DNA of 64,000 bases from a bacterium (GTDB taxonomy: Bacteria; Babelota; Babeliae; Babelales; RVW-14). The position numbers and the translations under genes were made by a program. Of the stretch, positions 25,046 through 33,280 are shown in pieces; the first letter of the stretch is position 1, and the number at the start of each line of letters is the position of its first letter. The stretch lies in assembly GCA_016699045.1 (NCBI GenBank), contig CP064957.1, positions 1,364,001-1,428,000 of the forward strand. The letters are read 5' to 3'. The notes beneath the pieces were generated by a model. It ran no database searches and was not told the origin of the DNA. It worked only from the letters and a program-made list of their open reading frames with translations.

Positions 25046-25597
25046 TTAGTTGTTGTTTTTATGAAATAGTGTCCCTTTCATGTTTGCTACGTATTTATTG
25101 ATTTTGTTTATTTCTTGTTCTTTTTTATTACCTTCTTTTTTTAAAAAACTTTCAAAATTTTTGTGTCCTTTGATTTTGATAAGTTGTTCAACTGTTTTGC
25201 CAACAAATGCCCCTTTTTGTATTACTAAGCGGATGTCGACGTTATGTGCTAACAAAAGGCGTGCGCAGTCAGGATGATCGTACATAACTGACCAGTGTAG
25301 TGGTGTAAAACCGTGTTCATCGAAAGCATCCATGTTGACTTCTTTTTGGTGAAGAAGAAGTTCTAGACATTCTCGATGGCCATTTTGGGCGGCATAATGA
25401 AGCGGGGTAGAACCGAGCGCATCTGGTTTGTTGACGTCGCACTTTCCGGTCTGGAGTAGCTTGTATAGTTTTATATCATCGCCGATACGAGCGAAATAGT
25501 GAAGCGTTTGATCAGGGAACTCAGGCTCTGCTGCGGGTATTGCGTTAGCGATGAGTGTCATGGTGATTAAAAATGGTGCTATAACGCTTTTGTTCAT
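25046..25597 (-). CDS. secreted ankyrin protein, Lys/Asn-rich tail
   Basis: This protein has 183 residues. Signal peptide MNKSVIAPFLITMTLIANAI ends near AAEP. ANK repeats begin near 28 (degenerate), 61 (LGSTPLHYAAQNGH) and 95 (GFTPLHWSVMYDH); a fourth degenerate one follows the VIQKGAFVGKTVEQLI motif. Residues 155-183 are basic (KKEGNKKEQEINKINKY). The preceding gap (25598-25634) is only 37 bp. Confidence 0.85.
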   Translation of the reverse strand: MNKSVIAPFLITMTLIANAIPAAEPEFPDQTLHYFARIGDDIKLYKLLQTGKCDVNKPDALGSTPLHYAAQNGHRECLELLLHQKEVNMDAFDEHGFTPLHWSVMYDHPDCARLLLAHNVDIRLVIQKGAFVGKTVEQLIKIKGHKNFESFLKKEGNKKEQEINKINKYVANMKGTLFHKNNN

Positions 25598-25634
25598 GAT
25601 TAATTAGGTTCCATAAAGTTGTATGTCAGTGTGT

Positions 25635-26240
25635 TTATGTGATGATGCAGCTCCAGTCATAGCTTGTGCCTGCTGATTGAGTTTGTGTTTCGAGATGTTC
25701 TTCTGTCGTTTGATTAATTGATGCGCTTGGTATTTCTTCTTTCGCTTCGTGATCGATAATTATTTCAGTTTCTTGTGCTTCTAAAAGATCGAGGAGAGGG
25801 TGGTTGCGTTTGAAATTTGCTAAATCCTTTGCGGTGTAATCTTTAAACGTTCCTGACTGAACGCCAAGTGTAATATCTGCACCATTTTTGACAAGTATTT
25901 CGGCAGATGCATAGTGGCTGCTCTGTGCAGCCAAGTGGAGCGGTGTATAGCCATTATCGGTGGCAAGAGCGTCTTTGTTGGCACCGTGTTTAATAAGTTC
26001 AGCTACGCAGGTAGGGTGGTTGTTAAGCGCAGCAGCATGAAGAGGGGTAAGGTCGCGATCGTCGGCTTGATTTATGTCATACACGTTACTGTTGAGTAAT
26101 TTTTGTAAGGTATCGAGTTTGCCAAGGCGTGCCGCATCATGCAGTGGATATTTTGCTACCAAAGAGTCGCTTCTTCCCATGGGCAGCGCGTTGGTGGTGA
26201 AAGCGAGGGCGACTAAAAGTAGTCCGAGTTTTTTATTCAT
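25635..26240 (-). CDS. secreted ankyrin protein with acidic tail and CaaX-like CIIT
   Basis: This protein has 201 residues. Signal peptide: MNKKLGLLLVALAFTTNALP. There are four ANK repeats (about 30, 62, 96 and a degenerate one at 129). Residues 152-190 are acidic and Ser/Thr/Gln-rich. The protein ends TSYDWSCIIT, so the last four residues fit a CaaX prenylation box. The ATG overlaps the stop of the upstream gene in the 8-bp motif ATGAATAA, which suggests coupled translation. Confidence 0.85.
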   Translation of the reverse strand: MNKKLGLLLVALAFTTNALPMGRSDSLVAKYPLHDAARLGKLDTLQKLLNSNVYDINQADDRDLTPLHAAALNNHPTCVAELIKHGANKDALATDNGYTPLHLAAQSSHYASAEILVKNGADITLGVQSGTFKDYTAKDLANFKRNHPLLDLLEAQETEIIIDHEAKEEIPSASINQTTEEHLETQTQSAGTSYDWSCIIT

Positions 26241-26970
26241 AATTTTGTTCCATGTTCATAAAAAATGAAAAACAACAATCAACAAAGTAATTGGATTCAT
26301 CGTTTTCGTAGTCATACATTTCATGTGGCTGATAGTGTAATGTTGACTCACGATTTTTTTGTTCCTGTTCCAACAGTGGCACCAAGTCTGAGCAGTGTGT
26401 TTTAGTGATCATTAAAGGCGTGTGGTTGGCAAAATCGCCGTCTCTCACCATCATGGTCAGACTAGCAAGCCCGAATTTAACAAGTCTTTGTGCACACGCA
26501 GCGTTGCCGTTAATGAGCGCGAGGTGGAGTGGGGTGTAACCATTGCTTATTGTTTGAGCTTCAACATTTAACGCTGTTCTGTTTATGAACAATTGTTGTA
26601 TGCATCCAGCATGTCCCATTTCAGCCGCCCAGTGAAGTGCCGTGTAGCCCTGGCTATCGGCTATCGTTGCATCTGCTTTTGCATCAAGTAATTGTTTTAA
26701 ACATTCAGCTCTTCCGAAACGAGCAGCAAATTGAAGTGGGGTGCGTCCACGATCATCGAGGTGATTTATGCCATACTTTTTACCTTCGAGTAATTTTTGT
26801 AAGGTGTTGAGCATGCCAGCGTAAGCTGCGTGGTGTAGCGGGTAGGTGGCGCTATAATTATCACATTCAATGGTTAATTGGTCTGCAGCTTCAGCATAAG
26901 GCATCATTGGCAGCGCGTTGGTGGTGAAGGCGAGGGCGACTAAAAATGATGCTAAAAATTTCTTGTTCAT
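26233..26970 (-). CDS. secreted ankyrin protein, five repeats
   Basis: This protein has 245 residues. The signal peptide MNKKFLASFLVALAFTTNAL is nearly identical at DNA level to those of the two neighbours. ANK repeats start near 41 (ATYPLHHAAYAG), 73 (GRTPLQFAARFGR), 106 (GYTALHWAAEMGH), 143 (GYTPLHLALINGN) and a degenerate last one (HTPLMITKTH). The C-terminus is Tyr/Asp/Asn-rich with a hydrophobic VDCCFSFFMNM patch. Confidence 0.85.
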   Translation of the reverse strand: MNKKFLASFLVALAFTTNALPMMPYAEAADQLTIECDNYSATYPLHHAAYAGMLNTLQKLLEGKKYGINHLDDRGRTPLQFAARFGRAECLKQLLDAKADATIADSQGYTALHWAAEMGHAGCIQQLFINRTALNVEAQTISNGYTPLHLALINGNAACAQRLVKFGLASLTMMVRDGDFANHTPLMITKTHCSDLVPLLEQEQKNRESTLHYQPHEMYDYENDESNYFVDCCFSFFMNMEQNYE

Positions 26971-26973
26971 GAT

Positions 26974-27543
26974 CTATACCGGCTTTCTTAAGAAATCTGC
27001 AAGGGCGAGGTGGCCATTGGAAAGAGCAAGTTGTCCAGGTGTACGGCCCTTATTATCTTCTGCCTGCCAGTTGGCGTTGGCTTTACAAAGTGTCAGTACA
27101 CAGTCAACCCTGCCACGTGCCGCTGCAAGATGGAGTGCTGTTCTGCCGTCATCATCTACAGCCTCAATGGGAGCTCTACGGTCTAAAAGTACTGCTACGC
27201 ATGTATGATGGCCGCCCAAGGCAGCTTTATGAAGTGGTGTTTTTCCATGCGATATTGCTTTGCAATCAATTTTTGCACCATGGTCGAGCAGTACTCGCAG
27301 GCTTTCAACGTTGCCGCGCTCGGCAGCCCAGTGGAGTGGTCCTTCGCCAGTCTTCCAATGCTGAACGTTAACATTGATAGCATTGATACCAGATCCTTTG
27401 AGCAGCAATCTGAGACTGTCAGCCTGATTATGTAAAATAGCTGTGCGAAAAAATGTGAACAGCTGTTTTGACATCAGCGCGTTCATCGTGGCGCTGGTAG
27501 TGAAAGCGAGGGCGACTAAAAGTAGCCCAAGTTTTTTATTCAT
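26974..27543 (-). CDS. secreted ankyrin protein, five repeats
   Basis: This protein has 189 residues. Signal peptide MNKKLGLLLVALAFTTSATM is the same DNA stretch as at 26240. ANK repeats begin near 32, 64 (GEGPLHWAAERGN), 99 (GKTPLHKAALGGH), 132 (GRTALHLAAARGR) and 165 (GRTPGQLALSNGH), and the protein ends straight after the last helix. It overlaps the upstream gene by 4 bp (ATGA). Confidence 0.86.
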   Translation of the reverse strand: MNKKLGLLLVALAFTTSATMNALMSKQLFTFFRTAILHNQADSLRLLLKGSGINAINVNVQHWKTGEGPLHWAAERGNVESLRVLLDHGAKIDCKAISHGKTPLHKAALGGHHTCVAVLLDRRAPIEAVDDDGRTALHLAAARGRVDCVLTLCKANANWQAEDNKGRTPGQLALSNGHLALADFLRKPV

Positions 27544-28184
27544 GATTTTTTTCCAATCGAAAACTTACCGAATGGAAATCTACGTGCTTTGGGAAGCGGA
27601 TTGATTGGCTGCTGTGTTTGGCGAGCAATCAGTGTCAATATTTCTGCAAGTTGTGTATGGCCATGTTTTGCTGCTACTACTGCGGGGGTTTGGCCGCTTT
27701 CATCAAAAGCCATTGTTTTGGCTCCGTTTTCGACTAATATTTTTACACAAGCATCATGGCCTTTGATGGCTGCCAAATGAAGGGGTGTTTGTTTTAACCT
27801 GTTTTGGCAATTAACGTATGCTTCGTGTTTTATAAGTTCTTTTACGCATTCAACTTTTCCTTCATGCGCGGCATAGTGCAGTGGTGTGTGTTGAAAATGA
27901 TCGGCAATGTTAACGAGTGCTCCTTCTTCAAGAAGGGTTGATAAGCATTCAACATGGCCAAGTTGAGCGGCACTGTGGAGCGGCGATATGCCCGTATTAA
28001 AATGCTGCATGTTAGCAAGATTGAATTTAGTTTGCGCTAAATTGGTTTGTATGAGCGCTCGCAAAGCAGGATGGTTGTTGCATTTGACGATACTCACTAA
28101 TTCGCTCCAGAGCGGAATCATTGACGACGCGTTGGTGGCCAGCGTGAGTGAGGTTAACAGGATGGTAAAAAATTTTTTATTCAT
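27540..28184 (-). CDS. secreted ankyrin protein with basic tail
   Basis: This protein has 214 residues. The ATG at 28184 (MNKKFFTILLTSLTLATNAS) is preferred over one at 28283 because it restores the family signal peptide and follows GGGGAAAAAAT. ANK repeats start near 64 (GISPLHSAAQLGH), 97 (QHTPLHYAAHEGK), 130 (KQTPLHLAAIKGH) and 163 (GQTPAVVAAKHGH), with a looser one before. Residues 195-214 are Arg/Lys-rich (KARRFPFGKFSIGKKS). Confidence 0.85.
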   Translation of the reverse strand: MNKKFFTILLTSLTLATNASSMIPLWSELVSIVKCNNHPALRALIQTNLAQTKFNLANMQHFNTGISPLHSAAQLGHVECLSTLLEEGALVNIADHFQHTPLHYAAHEGKVECVKELIKHEAYVNCQNRLKQTPLHLAAIKGHDACVKILVENGAKTMAFDESGQTPAVVAAKHGHTQLAEILTLIARQTQQPINPLPKARRFPFGKFSIGKKS

Positions 28185-28258
28185 ATTTTTTCCCCAATTT
28201 TTTCCAATGTACGATGTGCTTGAGTGAGTTGTTGGTAGTGAGTGGTGGTGGTGTTGCT

Positions 28259-28281
28259 GGAGGGACGATAAGCGTCCCTCC
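28259..28281. terminator. GC-rich hairpin after the 28297 gene
   Basis: GGAGGGACG/CGTCCCTCC forms a perfect 9-bp stem with a 5-nt loop, 16 bp beyond the stop codon. No T-tract follows on the minus strand, so it may be a weak terminator or an mRNA-stabilising hairpin. Confidence 0.5.
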
Positions 28282-28296
28282 AAAATATTAATGTGC

Positions 28297-28941
28297 TTAT
28301 TGTTGAGCTGGTTGGTCAGCAGCTGGTGTTGCTTCTGGTGCTGAGCTTGAAAACCAGGTACTTGGGTAGAAAATAGAAAAGTTTGATGGTTCTTCTGGTT
28401 TAGCTTCTGCTAGTCTTGCTGTTTCAATAAAGAATTTTACTAATGCTTCATGACCTAATACTTCTGCAAGTTCTGCTGCGCTATAATCTTTATGTTCGAA
28501 GCGAGCTTTAAACCCAAAAGCATCGGCCTTCCCTGTGATGACGAGTGTGTGTGCGCAAGCAAAGTGGTTACCTTTGACGGCCATATGAAGAGGTGTATCT
28601 CCATTGATTGCGGCTGTATTACTGTCAACTCCTCGGCTGAGCAAAAGATTTACAATTTCTTCACGACCATGATAAGCAGCAACGTGGAGGGGCGTGATAC
28701 CGGTGTTGTCAGCTAATGCTACGTTTGCTCCTGCTGTAGCAATAACTTTTTTTGCAAAGTCGGTGTTGTTAGTTTCAATGGCATAATGAAGAGGCGTTTT
28801 GCCCAGTGCGTCTTGTTTATTAAGAGTTTGGTCGATGAAAGTACGAATTGTTTGTTCTACATCTTGAGATTTTGCTGCTGGTTGTACATAAACGGTGAAA
28901 GTGAGGGCGACTAAACATGATCCTAAAATTTTTTTATTCAT
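28297..28941 (-). CDS. secreted ankyrin protein, Pro/Ala/Ser-rich tail
   Basis: This protein has 214 residues. Signal peptide MNKKILGSCLVALTFTVYVQ ends near PAAKS. ANK repeats begin near 46 (GKTPLHYAIETNN), 80 (GITPLHVAAYHGR) and 113 (GDTPLHMAVKGNH); a degenerate fourth includes FEHKDYSAAELAEV. Residues 180-214 are rich in Pro, Ser and Ala with an aromatic patch (SIFYPSTWFSSS). Ribosome-binding site: CAGGGAG. Confidence 0.85.
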   Translation of the reverse strand: MNKKILGSCLVALTFTVYVQPAAKSQDVEQTIRTFIDQTLNKQDALGKTPLHYAIETNNTDFAKKVIATAGANVALADNTGITPLHVAAYHGREEIVNLLLSRGVDSNTAAINGDTPLHMAVKGNHFACAHTLVITGKADAFGFKARFEHKDYSAAELAEVLGHEALVKFFIETARLAEAKPEEPSNFSIFYPSTWFSSSAPEATPAADQPAQQ

Positions 28942-28964
28942 GATTCAAATTCTCCCTGAAAAAA

Positions 28965-28981
28965 ATAATACAACATGACAC
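28965..28981 (-). promoter_or_regulatory. GTGTCAT-type promoter candidate of the 28297 gene
   Basis: On the minus strand, GTGTCAT (28975-28981) is followed by GTTG and TATTAT (28965-28970), about 24 bp before the start codon. The same GTGTCAT element precedes the 29112 and 41381 genes. Confidence 0.3.
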
Positions 28982-29111
28982 ACAACACGAGAGCGAGGTT
29001 TTGGGCGGCTTCTCCTTTTCTAATTGAGTTTTACGATTACAACTTCTCAGATTTATTTTTCGTTTTTGTAAGTACTTGAGAGGAATTTTTTTGGTCGTGG
29101 TCTTCTTATCG

Positions 29112-29462
29112 TTAACTTCTTAAAAATTGCGCCATTTTTTTATGTCCCTTTTTTTCTGCAAGATCTGCTGCGGTATCGCCTTTGTTTGTTGTGAGAAAGC
29201 GATTCGCGCCCATTTGAACTAAAACAAATACACACTCACCATAACCATTCGCGGCAGCAATGTGTAATGCTGTCCAGCCTTGTCTATCTTGAGCATTAAC
29301 GTTAACTAGTCGTGATGCTAACAGCTGTGCTATGTTATCAGGGTTATTATTCATTGCTGCAAAGTGAAGGTCGGTTTGGTAACCGGACTGGCGAGCTGCA
29401 GGAAGCGCGTTGGCGGTGAGTGTTAACGTGATGAACAATAATTTTAAAATTTTTTTATTCAT
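29112..29462 (-). CDS. secreted ankyrin protein, short
   Basis: This protein has 116 residues. Signal peptide MNKKILKLLFITLTLTANAL is followed by PAARQ. There are two full repeats (27-60; 61-93, GWTALHIAAANGYG), and a final capping half-repeat (GDTAADLAEKKGH) ends at the stop. A 170-bp AT-rich gap to the next gene holds a promoter candidate but no frame. Confidence 0.85.
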   Translation of the reverse strand: MNKKILKLLFITLTLTANALPAARQSGYQTDLHFAAMNNNPDNIAQLLASRLVNVNAQDRQGWTALHIAAANGYGECVFVLVQMGANRFLTTNKGDTAADLAEKKGHKKMAQFLRS

Positions 29463-29485
29463 GATTTAATCTTTCCGCATAAAAA

Positions 29486-29502
29486 ATTACATACTATGAC
29501 AC
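29486..29502 (-). promoter_or_regulatory. GTGTCAT-type promoter candidate of the 29112 gene
   Basis: On the minus strand, GTGTCAT (29496-29502) precedes AGTATGTAAT, about 25-40 bp before the start codon. The spacing matches the element before the 28297 gene. Confidence 0.3.
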
Positions 29503-29569
29503 AAAAAGGATGGTGATTGTCGACGAAGTTTCTCCTTCTTTGTTTAATTTTTACCATTCCTATTCCTTT

Positions 29570-29778
29570 TCATTTGTTGGGTTTGTATAATTGATGGTAT
29601 GATAGTCCTTTGATTAACAGATAGCAATGCTCTTGTGCATTAAAAATTATTTTGTTGAATCCCTTGAGGTGTTTGTTATCAAAATTTTGGGATGCAAAGA
29701 TAGTTTTTGCATTAATCAGTGCGGTAAATGTGTCTGGGTTGCCATTTTAAAGGCTGTCAAATATGAGGGCGGTTTTCA
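29570..29778 (-). pseudogene. possible eroded ankyrin remnant
   Basis: In the 313-bp gap between two ANK genes, one frame reads KTALIFDSL, a stop, then NGNPDTFTALINAKTIFA up to a stop at 29570. KTAL...NGNPDTFTALI fits the consensus of a decayed ANK repeat, but the match is weak. Nothing else is seen in the gap apart from the promoter candidate. Confidence 0.3.
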
Positions 29779-30258
29779 TGAGCGCCACCATTCTGCCCAC
29801 CAATCTTGAATTGCTGCTAGTTTGCCTGCCGGTTCTTGGGTACCTTCGATGTCCGCGAAATGCGGGGCTGGAACTTCAAGAACAAAAAAATCCAAAACTT
29901 CTTGATGGCCTTTTTCTCGTGCTAAGGCTTCTGCGGTTAAGCCAGTATAAGGACCGCTGGAGATTTGTAATGTTGTGTCGGAGTGGTGATCGATTAAGAC
30001 TGAAAAGCACTGTGCGTTGCCGTGAAATGCAGCAACGTGAAGCGGTGTCCAGCCTGCATCATAATCGACATCATTGACATCGTGATTTTTTCCGATTAAT
30101 TCTCTGATTGTCTCAATCTGGCCATCGCGTGCTGCTTTATGAATGGGTGCCAGGGCCCAATCATTTTCTTGGGTACAAGATTGGTTACTTAATGCGGGAA
30201 ATGCGTGTGTGGTGATGATGGTGGTTGCTAAAAACAGTCCTATAAATTTCTTATTCAT
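29776..30258 (-). CDS. secreted ankyrin protein, Trp-rich C-terminus
   Basis: This protein has 160 residues. Signal peptide MNKKFIGLFLATTIITTHAF. ANK repeats are near 34 (LAPIHKAARDGQ), 68 (GWTPLHVAAFHGN) and a degenerate third with the SSGPYTGLTAEALA motif. The C-terminus has four Trp in the last nine residues (QDWWAEWWRS), not seen in the neighbours. Confidence 0.83.
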   Translation of the reverse strand: MNKKFIGLFLATTIITTHAFPALSNQSCTQENDWALAPIHKAARDGQIETIRELIGKNHDVNDVDYDAGWTPLHVAAFHGNAQCFSVLIDHHSDTTLQISSGPYTGLTAEALAREKGHQEVLDFFVLEVPAPHFADIEGTQEPAGKLAAIQDWWAEWWRS

Positions 30259-30308
30259 GGTTAATGATTCTTTCTCTTTTTTAAATTATTAATTGTTGCC
30301 GGTACGTT

Positions 30309-30807
30309 TTATGCAAGGCTGTTTAAATATTCAACAACCGTTTGTTCTTTCTTTTTTGCTGCAAGTATTGCTGGCGTGATGCCGAAGTTTGTTTGTTGTG
30401 CAATATCAGCGCCTTTTTGTATGAGCAACCCCGCAGCATGCAAGGTGGCCGCAGCCAGCGGCAACATGTAGTGGTGTAAGGCCTTGGTAATCTGCCGCAT
30501 GAACATTAGCGCCGTTCAGTAACAGTATTTTTACGCATTCAATTGTATTGTAGGCTACTGCTCAATGAAGCGGCGTCCACGCTCTATCAAAGTCGATTTC
30601 GTTAACGGGATATTTTCTTTCTATCAAGGCTCTAACCGCGTCGATATTGCGTTCTTGTACTGCTTCATGAAGTGGCCATAGTGTTTGTGCACGAAAACTT
30701 TTTCGGTGTGGGGGCTTAGGTGCTGTTGGTTGAGCATTAACGGAAAGTAAGACAAAAGCTAGTAAGGCGAACATGATGGACATGAGACCACGTAAGATCT
30801 TATTCAT
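30309..30807 (-). pseudogene. ankyrin gene with nonsense codon and frameshift
   Basis: The ATG at 30807 starts MNKILRGLMSIMFALLAFVL, a good signal peptide, then one ANK repeat. The second repeat reads WTPLH followed by TGA where neighbours have TGG or TAT, then continues AVAYNTIECVKILLLNGANV and a third repeat. A second lesion near 30440 shifts the frame to LLIQKGADI...VVEYLNSLA. The undamaged product would have been about 165 residues. It overlaps the upstream gene by 8 bp (ATGAATAA). Confidence 0.75.
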
Positions 30808-31618
30808 GATCGACAAAGTCCGTAGTGTCTTTCAGAAACATGTTCATAAAAGCTTTAATGATATCAGTTTCATGTTCTGCATTTCTTATGTAGTTTGCAA
30901 TTTCGAGATAGCCATTTTCTTCTGCAAGAGCAGCAGGGGTTTTGCTGTTGATGTTTTGAGCTTCTCGATTAGCACCATGTTCGACGAGGATGGTCACGCA
31001 TCTGGTCTTGCCATTTTTTGCTGCTAAATGAAGAGGTGTGTTTTTATGGCCGTTTTCTGCATCACATGTGGCGCCATTTTTTAAGAGCATTTGTACGCAT
31101 TTTGGACGGCCTGCCGATGCAGCATAATGTAGCGGCGTTGCCTGTGTTTTGGTTGGAGCGTTGACCTTTGCATGTTTTAAAAGTTCATTAAGGCATTCAA
31201 GCCAGCCTTTGTAAGCTGCTTTATGAAGTGGCGTTGCTCCATAGCGATCTTGGGCATTAACATTAGCATCATTGGCCAAAAGTTCTTGAACGCAGTCTGC
31301 GTATCCTTGTGAAGCAGCATCATGCAATGGCGTTTTATTTTTATTATTACGAGCATCAACGGTGGCGCCGCGTTTGAGGAGAGTTTGTAAACATTTAAGC
31401 TCGCCGTTGTAAGCAGCATGATGCAGTGGCGTGTCTTTGTATTTATCGCAAGAATTAACTGCTAATATTTTTCTTAATAAGGTGTTGTTGCCATGGCGGG
31501 AAGCTTTATGAAGTGGCGTTTCGCCATCATCGGCTACTTGATAAAGTGGATTGCTTGCCGGTAGTATGTTTTTAGTGAGCGCGAATGTCAGTAAAAATAG
31601 GACGATTTTTTTGTTCAT
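30800..31618 (-). CDS. secreted ankyrin protein, seven repeats
   Basis: This protein has 272 residues. Signal peptide MNKKIVLFLLTFALTKNILP. Regular ANK repeats start near 31, 61, 94, 127, 159, 191 and 224, most with the full TPLHxAAxxG core. The C-terminal 35 residues are acidic and amphipathic (ETDIIKAFMNMFLKDTTDF). It overlaps the gene upstream by 4 bp and the one downstream by 8 bp. Confidence 0.87.
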   Translation of the reverse strand: MNKKIVLFLLTFALTKNILPASNPLYQVADDGETPLHKASRHGNNTLLRKILAVNSCDKYKDTPLHHAAYNGELKCLQTLLKRGATVDARNNKNKTPLHDAASQGYADCVQELLANDANVNAQDRYGATPLHKAAYKGWLECLNELLKHAKVNAPTKTQATPLHYAASAGRPKCVQMLLKNGATCDAENGHKNTPLHLAAKNGKTRCVTILVEHGANREAQNINSKTPAALAEENGYLEIANYIRNAEHETDIIKAFMNMFLKDTTDFVDHE

Positions 31619-32244
31619 GATCGTGATCCTTCTTGATCAAGCTTTCTTTCATGTTCGTGTTCTTTGAGTTCACTCAGTAATTTTTCGAGAGAATCGAATG
31701 AGTCGAGACTGTTATTTTTTGGTAGTTCGCTGTTTGACAAACGTATCGGTTTTTCTGCACACATTTTTTCAAATAAGGCATCGAGTTTGTCTTCATCTTC
31801 GGGAGAAATGGTGTCGATGTTTTCTGCTTTCTCGTCGTCGTCGCTGTAGTGGTTGTCGTATTTTTCTTGCAAAGTTCGTGCTAGTAAATGGTGTCCATTT
31901 TTTTCTGCTACAGTTACTGCGTCATCGCCATCATTGTTGACAAGGTGGCGGTCAGCGCCAGCGCGCCAGAGTGTTATTAAACAACAGTAGGTGTGTCCGC
32001 CTTGGGCGGCCAGATGAAGGGGGGTATTTCCTTGTTCATCGACGGCATTAACGTCAAAAATTTTTTTAGCGAGCAATTCTTGTAATTGTTCTTCTTCGCC
32101 TTTTCGCGCGAGATTGTGCAACCGTGTTCCATTGCGTTTTAGTGAGCATTCTGTGCAGTTGTCTTCGGGCTTCATGCTTGCAGGTAGAGCGTTGTTGGTT
32201 AATGCAAGCGATACTAAAAATAATGCTAATTTTTTTTTATTCAT
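31615..32244 (-). CDS. secreted ankyrin protein, long acidic C-terminus
   Basis: This protein has 209 residues from the ATG at 32244 (MNKKKLALFLVSLALTNNAL). Two ANK repeats (about 45-77 and 78-111, GNTPLHLAAQGGH) and a capping repeat are followed by an 80-residue Asp/Glu/Ser-rich tail (DDDEKAENIDTISPEDEDK). The start overlaps the stop of the upstream gene in ATGAATAA. Confidence 0.84.
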   Translation of the reverse strand: MNKKKLALFLVSLALTNNALPASMKPEDNCTECSLKRNGTRLHNLARKGEEEQLQELLAKKIFDVNAVDEQGNTPLHLAAQGGHTYCCLITLWRAGADRHLVNNDGDDAVTVAEKNGHHLLARTLQEKYDNHYSDDDEKAENIDTISPEDEDKLDALFEKMCAEKPIRLSNSELPKNNSLDSFDSLEKLLSELKEHEHERKLDQEGSRS

Positions 32245-32743
32245 GATGGTGTCTGTCCTCATACTTCTTTCTTGTTCTGTTAAATGCTCTTTCTAGATCT
32301 TCTTGATATTCGCGTTCTATTTCGATTCTTTTTTGTTTTGCTCGCCTTTCTCGCCATGTGTGTAGTTGTTGTTTAACTTGTTCTTCTCGTTTTATTTCTA
32401 AATAATGTGCAATATCATGATACTGCCATTTTCTTGCAAGTGCTTCGGCGGTTTCTTGATCGTTTGTTTTTAAAAAAATATTTGCGCCATGTTCCACCAA
32501 CGCTTTTACGCATGTAAGATAACCCCAAACGGCAGCATAATGCAATGGTGTCCAGCCAGTTTTATCTTGGGTATCTATTGTGTACCCAGAAACTAAAAGT
32601 TTTTCGACTTTTTCAATTTCTGAATGGTGGTAAAGAATGGCTATGTGTAGTTCGGTCCAACCAAAAGGGTAGAGAGCTGTCGACAGTGTGTTAGCAGCGA
32701 GTCCTAAAGCCATCAAACATGATGTTAAAACTTCTCTATTCAC
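32237..32743 (-). CDS. secreted ankyrin protein, GTG start, coiled C-terminus
   Basis: This protein has 168 residues. A GTG at 32743 gives VNREVLTSCLMALGLAANTL, matching the family signal peptide; an upstream in-frame start at 32764 would lie in the previous gene. Two ANK repeats (about 28-60 and 61-93, GWTPLHYAAVWGY) plus a cap are followed by a strongly charged Arg/Glu/Gln helix of about 60 residues. GTGAATAG overlaps the upstream stop. Confidence 0.8.
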   Translation of the reverse strand: MNREVLTSCLMALGLAANTLSTALYPFGWTELHIAILYHHSEIEKVEKLLVSGYTIDTQDKTGWTPLHYAAVWGYLTCVKALVEHGANIFLKTNDQETAEALARKWQYHDIAHYLEIKREEQVKQQLHTWRERRAKQKRIEIEREYQEDLERAFNRTRKKYEDRHHHE

Positions 32744-33254
32744 AATCCATAGCCTCTGTCGCAAATGTTTTTTCTAGATCTTTTTGGTATTTGCGCATTC
32801 TTTTGAATTCTTTTTTTTCTGCTCGTTGCATGTCGCGTATTTTCGCGAGTTCTATTTTGTTTGCTTGTCGTTCGTATTTCTCTCGTTCTGTTTTTAAATA
32901 AAACCATATTTTTTCATGATGACATTCTGGCGTTAACTGACGATATTGCCATGCCAATTCCTCAGCTGTTTGATTATTATTTGTTTCTAAAAATATGTCT
33001 GCACCGTTTTGTACCAATGCTATAACGCATGCAAAATGGCCCCATGCGGCTGCTATATGCAAAGCTGTCCAACCAAATTCGTCTTGAACATCAGGCGAGT
33101 AACCGTTGACTAATAGATTGTTTATGGTTGCAACGTCGCTGTACCATGCGGCTCGATGATAGTGCGTAAAGCCTTCTAGTAAGGGCGGTATTGGCAGGGC
33201 GCTTTTAGTGAGTGTAAAGATGATAAAAAATAATGCTGCAAATTTTTTATTCAC
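32736..33254 (-). CDS. secreted ankyrin protein, GTG start, coiled C-terminus
   Basis: This protein has 172 residues and is a close paralogue of the next gene downstream (same two-repeat plus charged-helix plan). The GTG start gives MNKKFAALFFIIFTLTKSAL. Repeats are near 29 and 60 (GWTALHIAAAWGH), with a capping repeat containing NNNQTAEELAWQY. The C-terminal helix is Lys/Glu/Arg-rich (EKKEFKRMRKYQKDLEKTF). Confidence 0.82.
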   Translation of the reverse strand: MNKKFAALFFIIFTLTKSALPIPPLLEGFTHYHRAAWYSDVATINNLLVNGYSPDVQDEFGWTALHIAAAWGHFACVIALVQNGADIFLETNNNQTAEELAWQYRQLTPECHHEKIWFYLKTEREKYERQANKIELAKIRDMQRAEKKEFKRMRKYQKDLEKTFATEAMDCE

Positions 33255-33280
33255 GATTTTTTTCTTTTCTTCAAAAATAA

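Noticed and set aside
30580..30600. UGA read as tryptophan (alternative genetic code)
   Set aside because: TGA ends other genes (for example the 27540 gene), TGG is used normally for Trp, and the same locus has a further frameshift.
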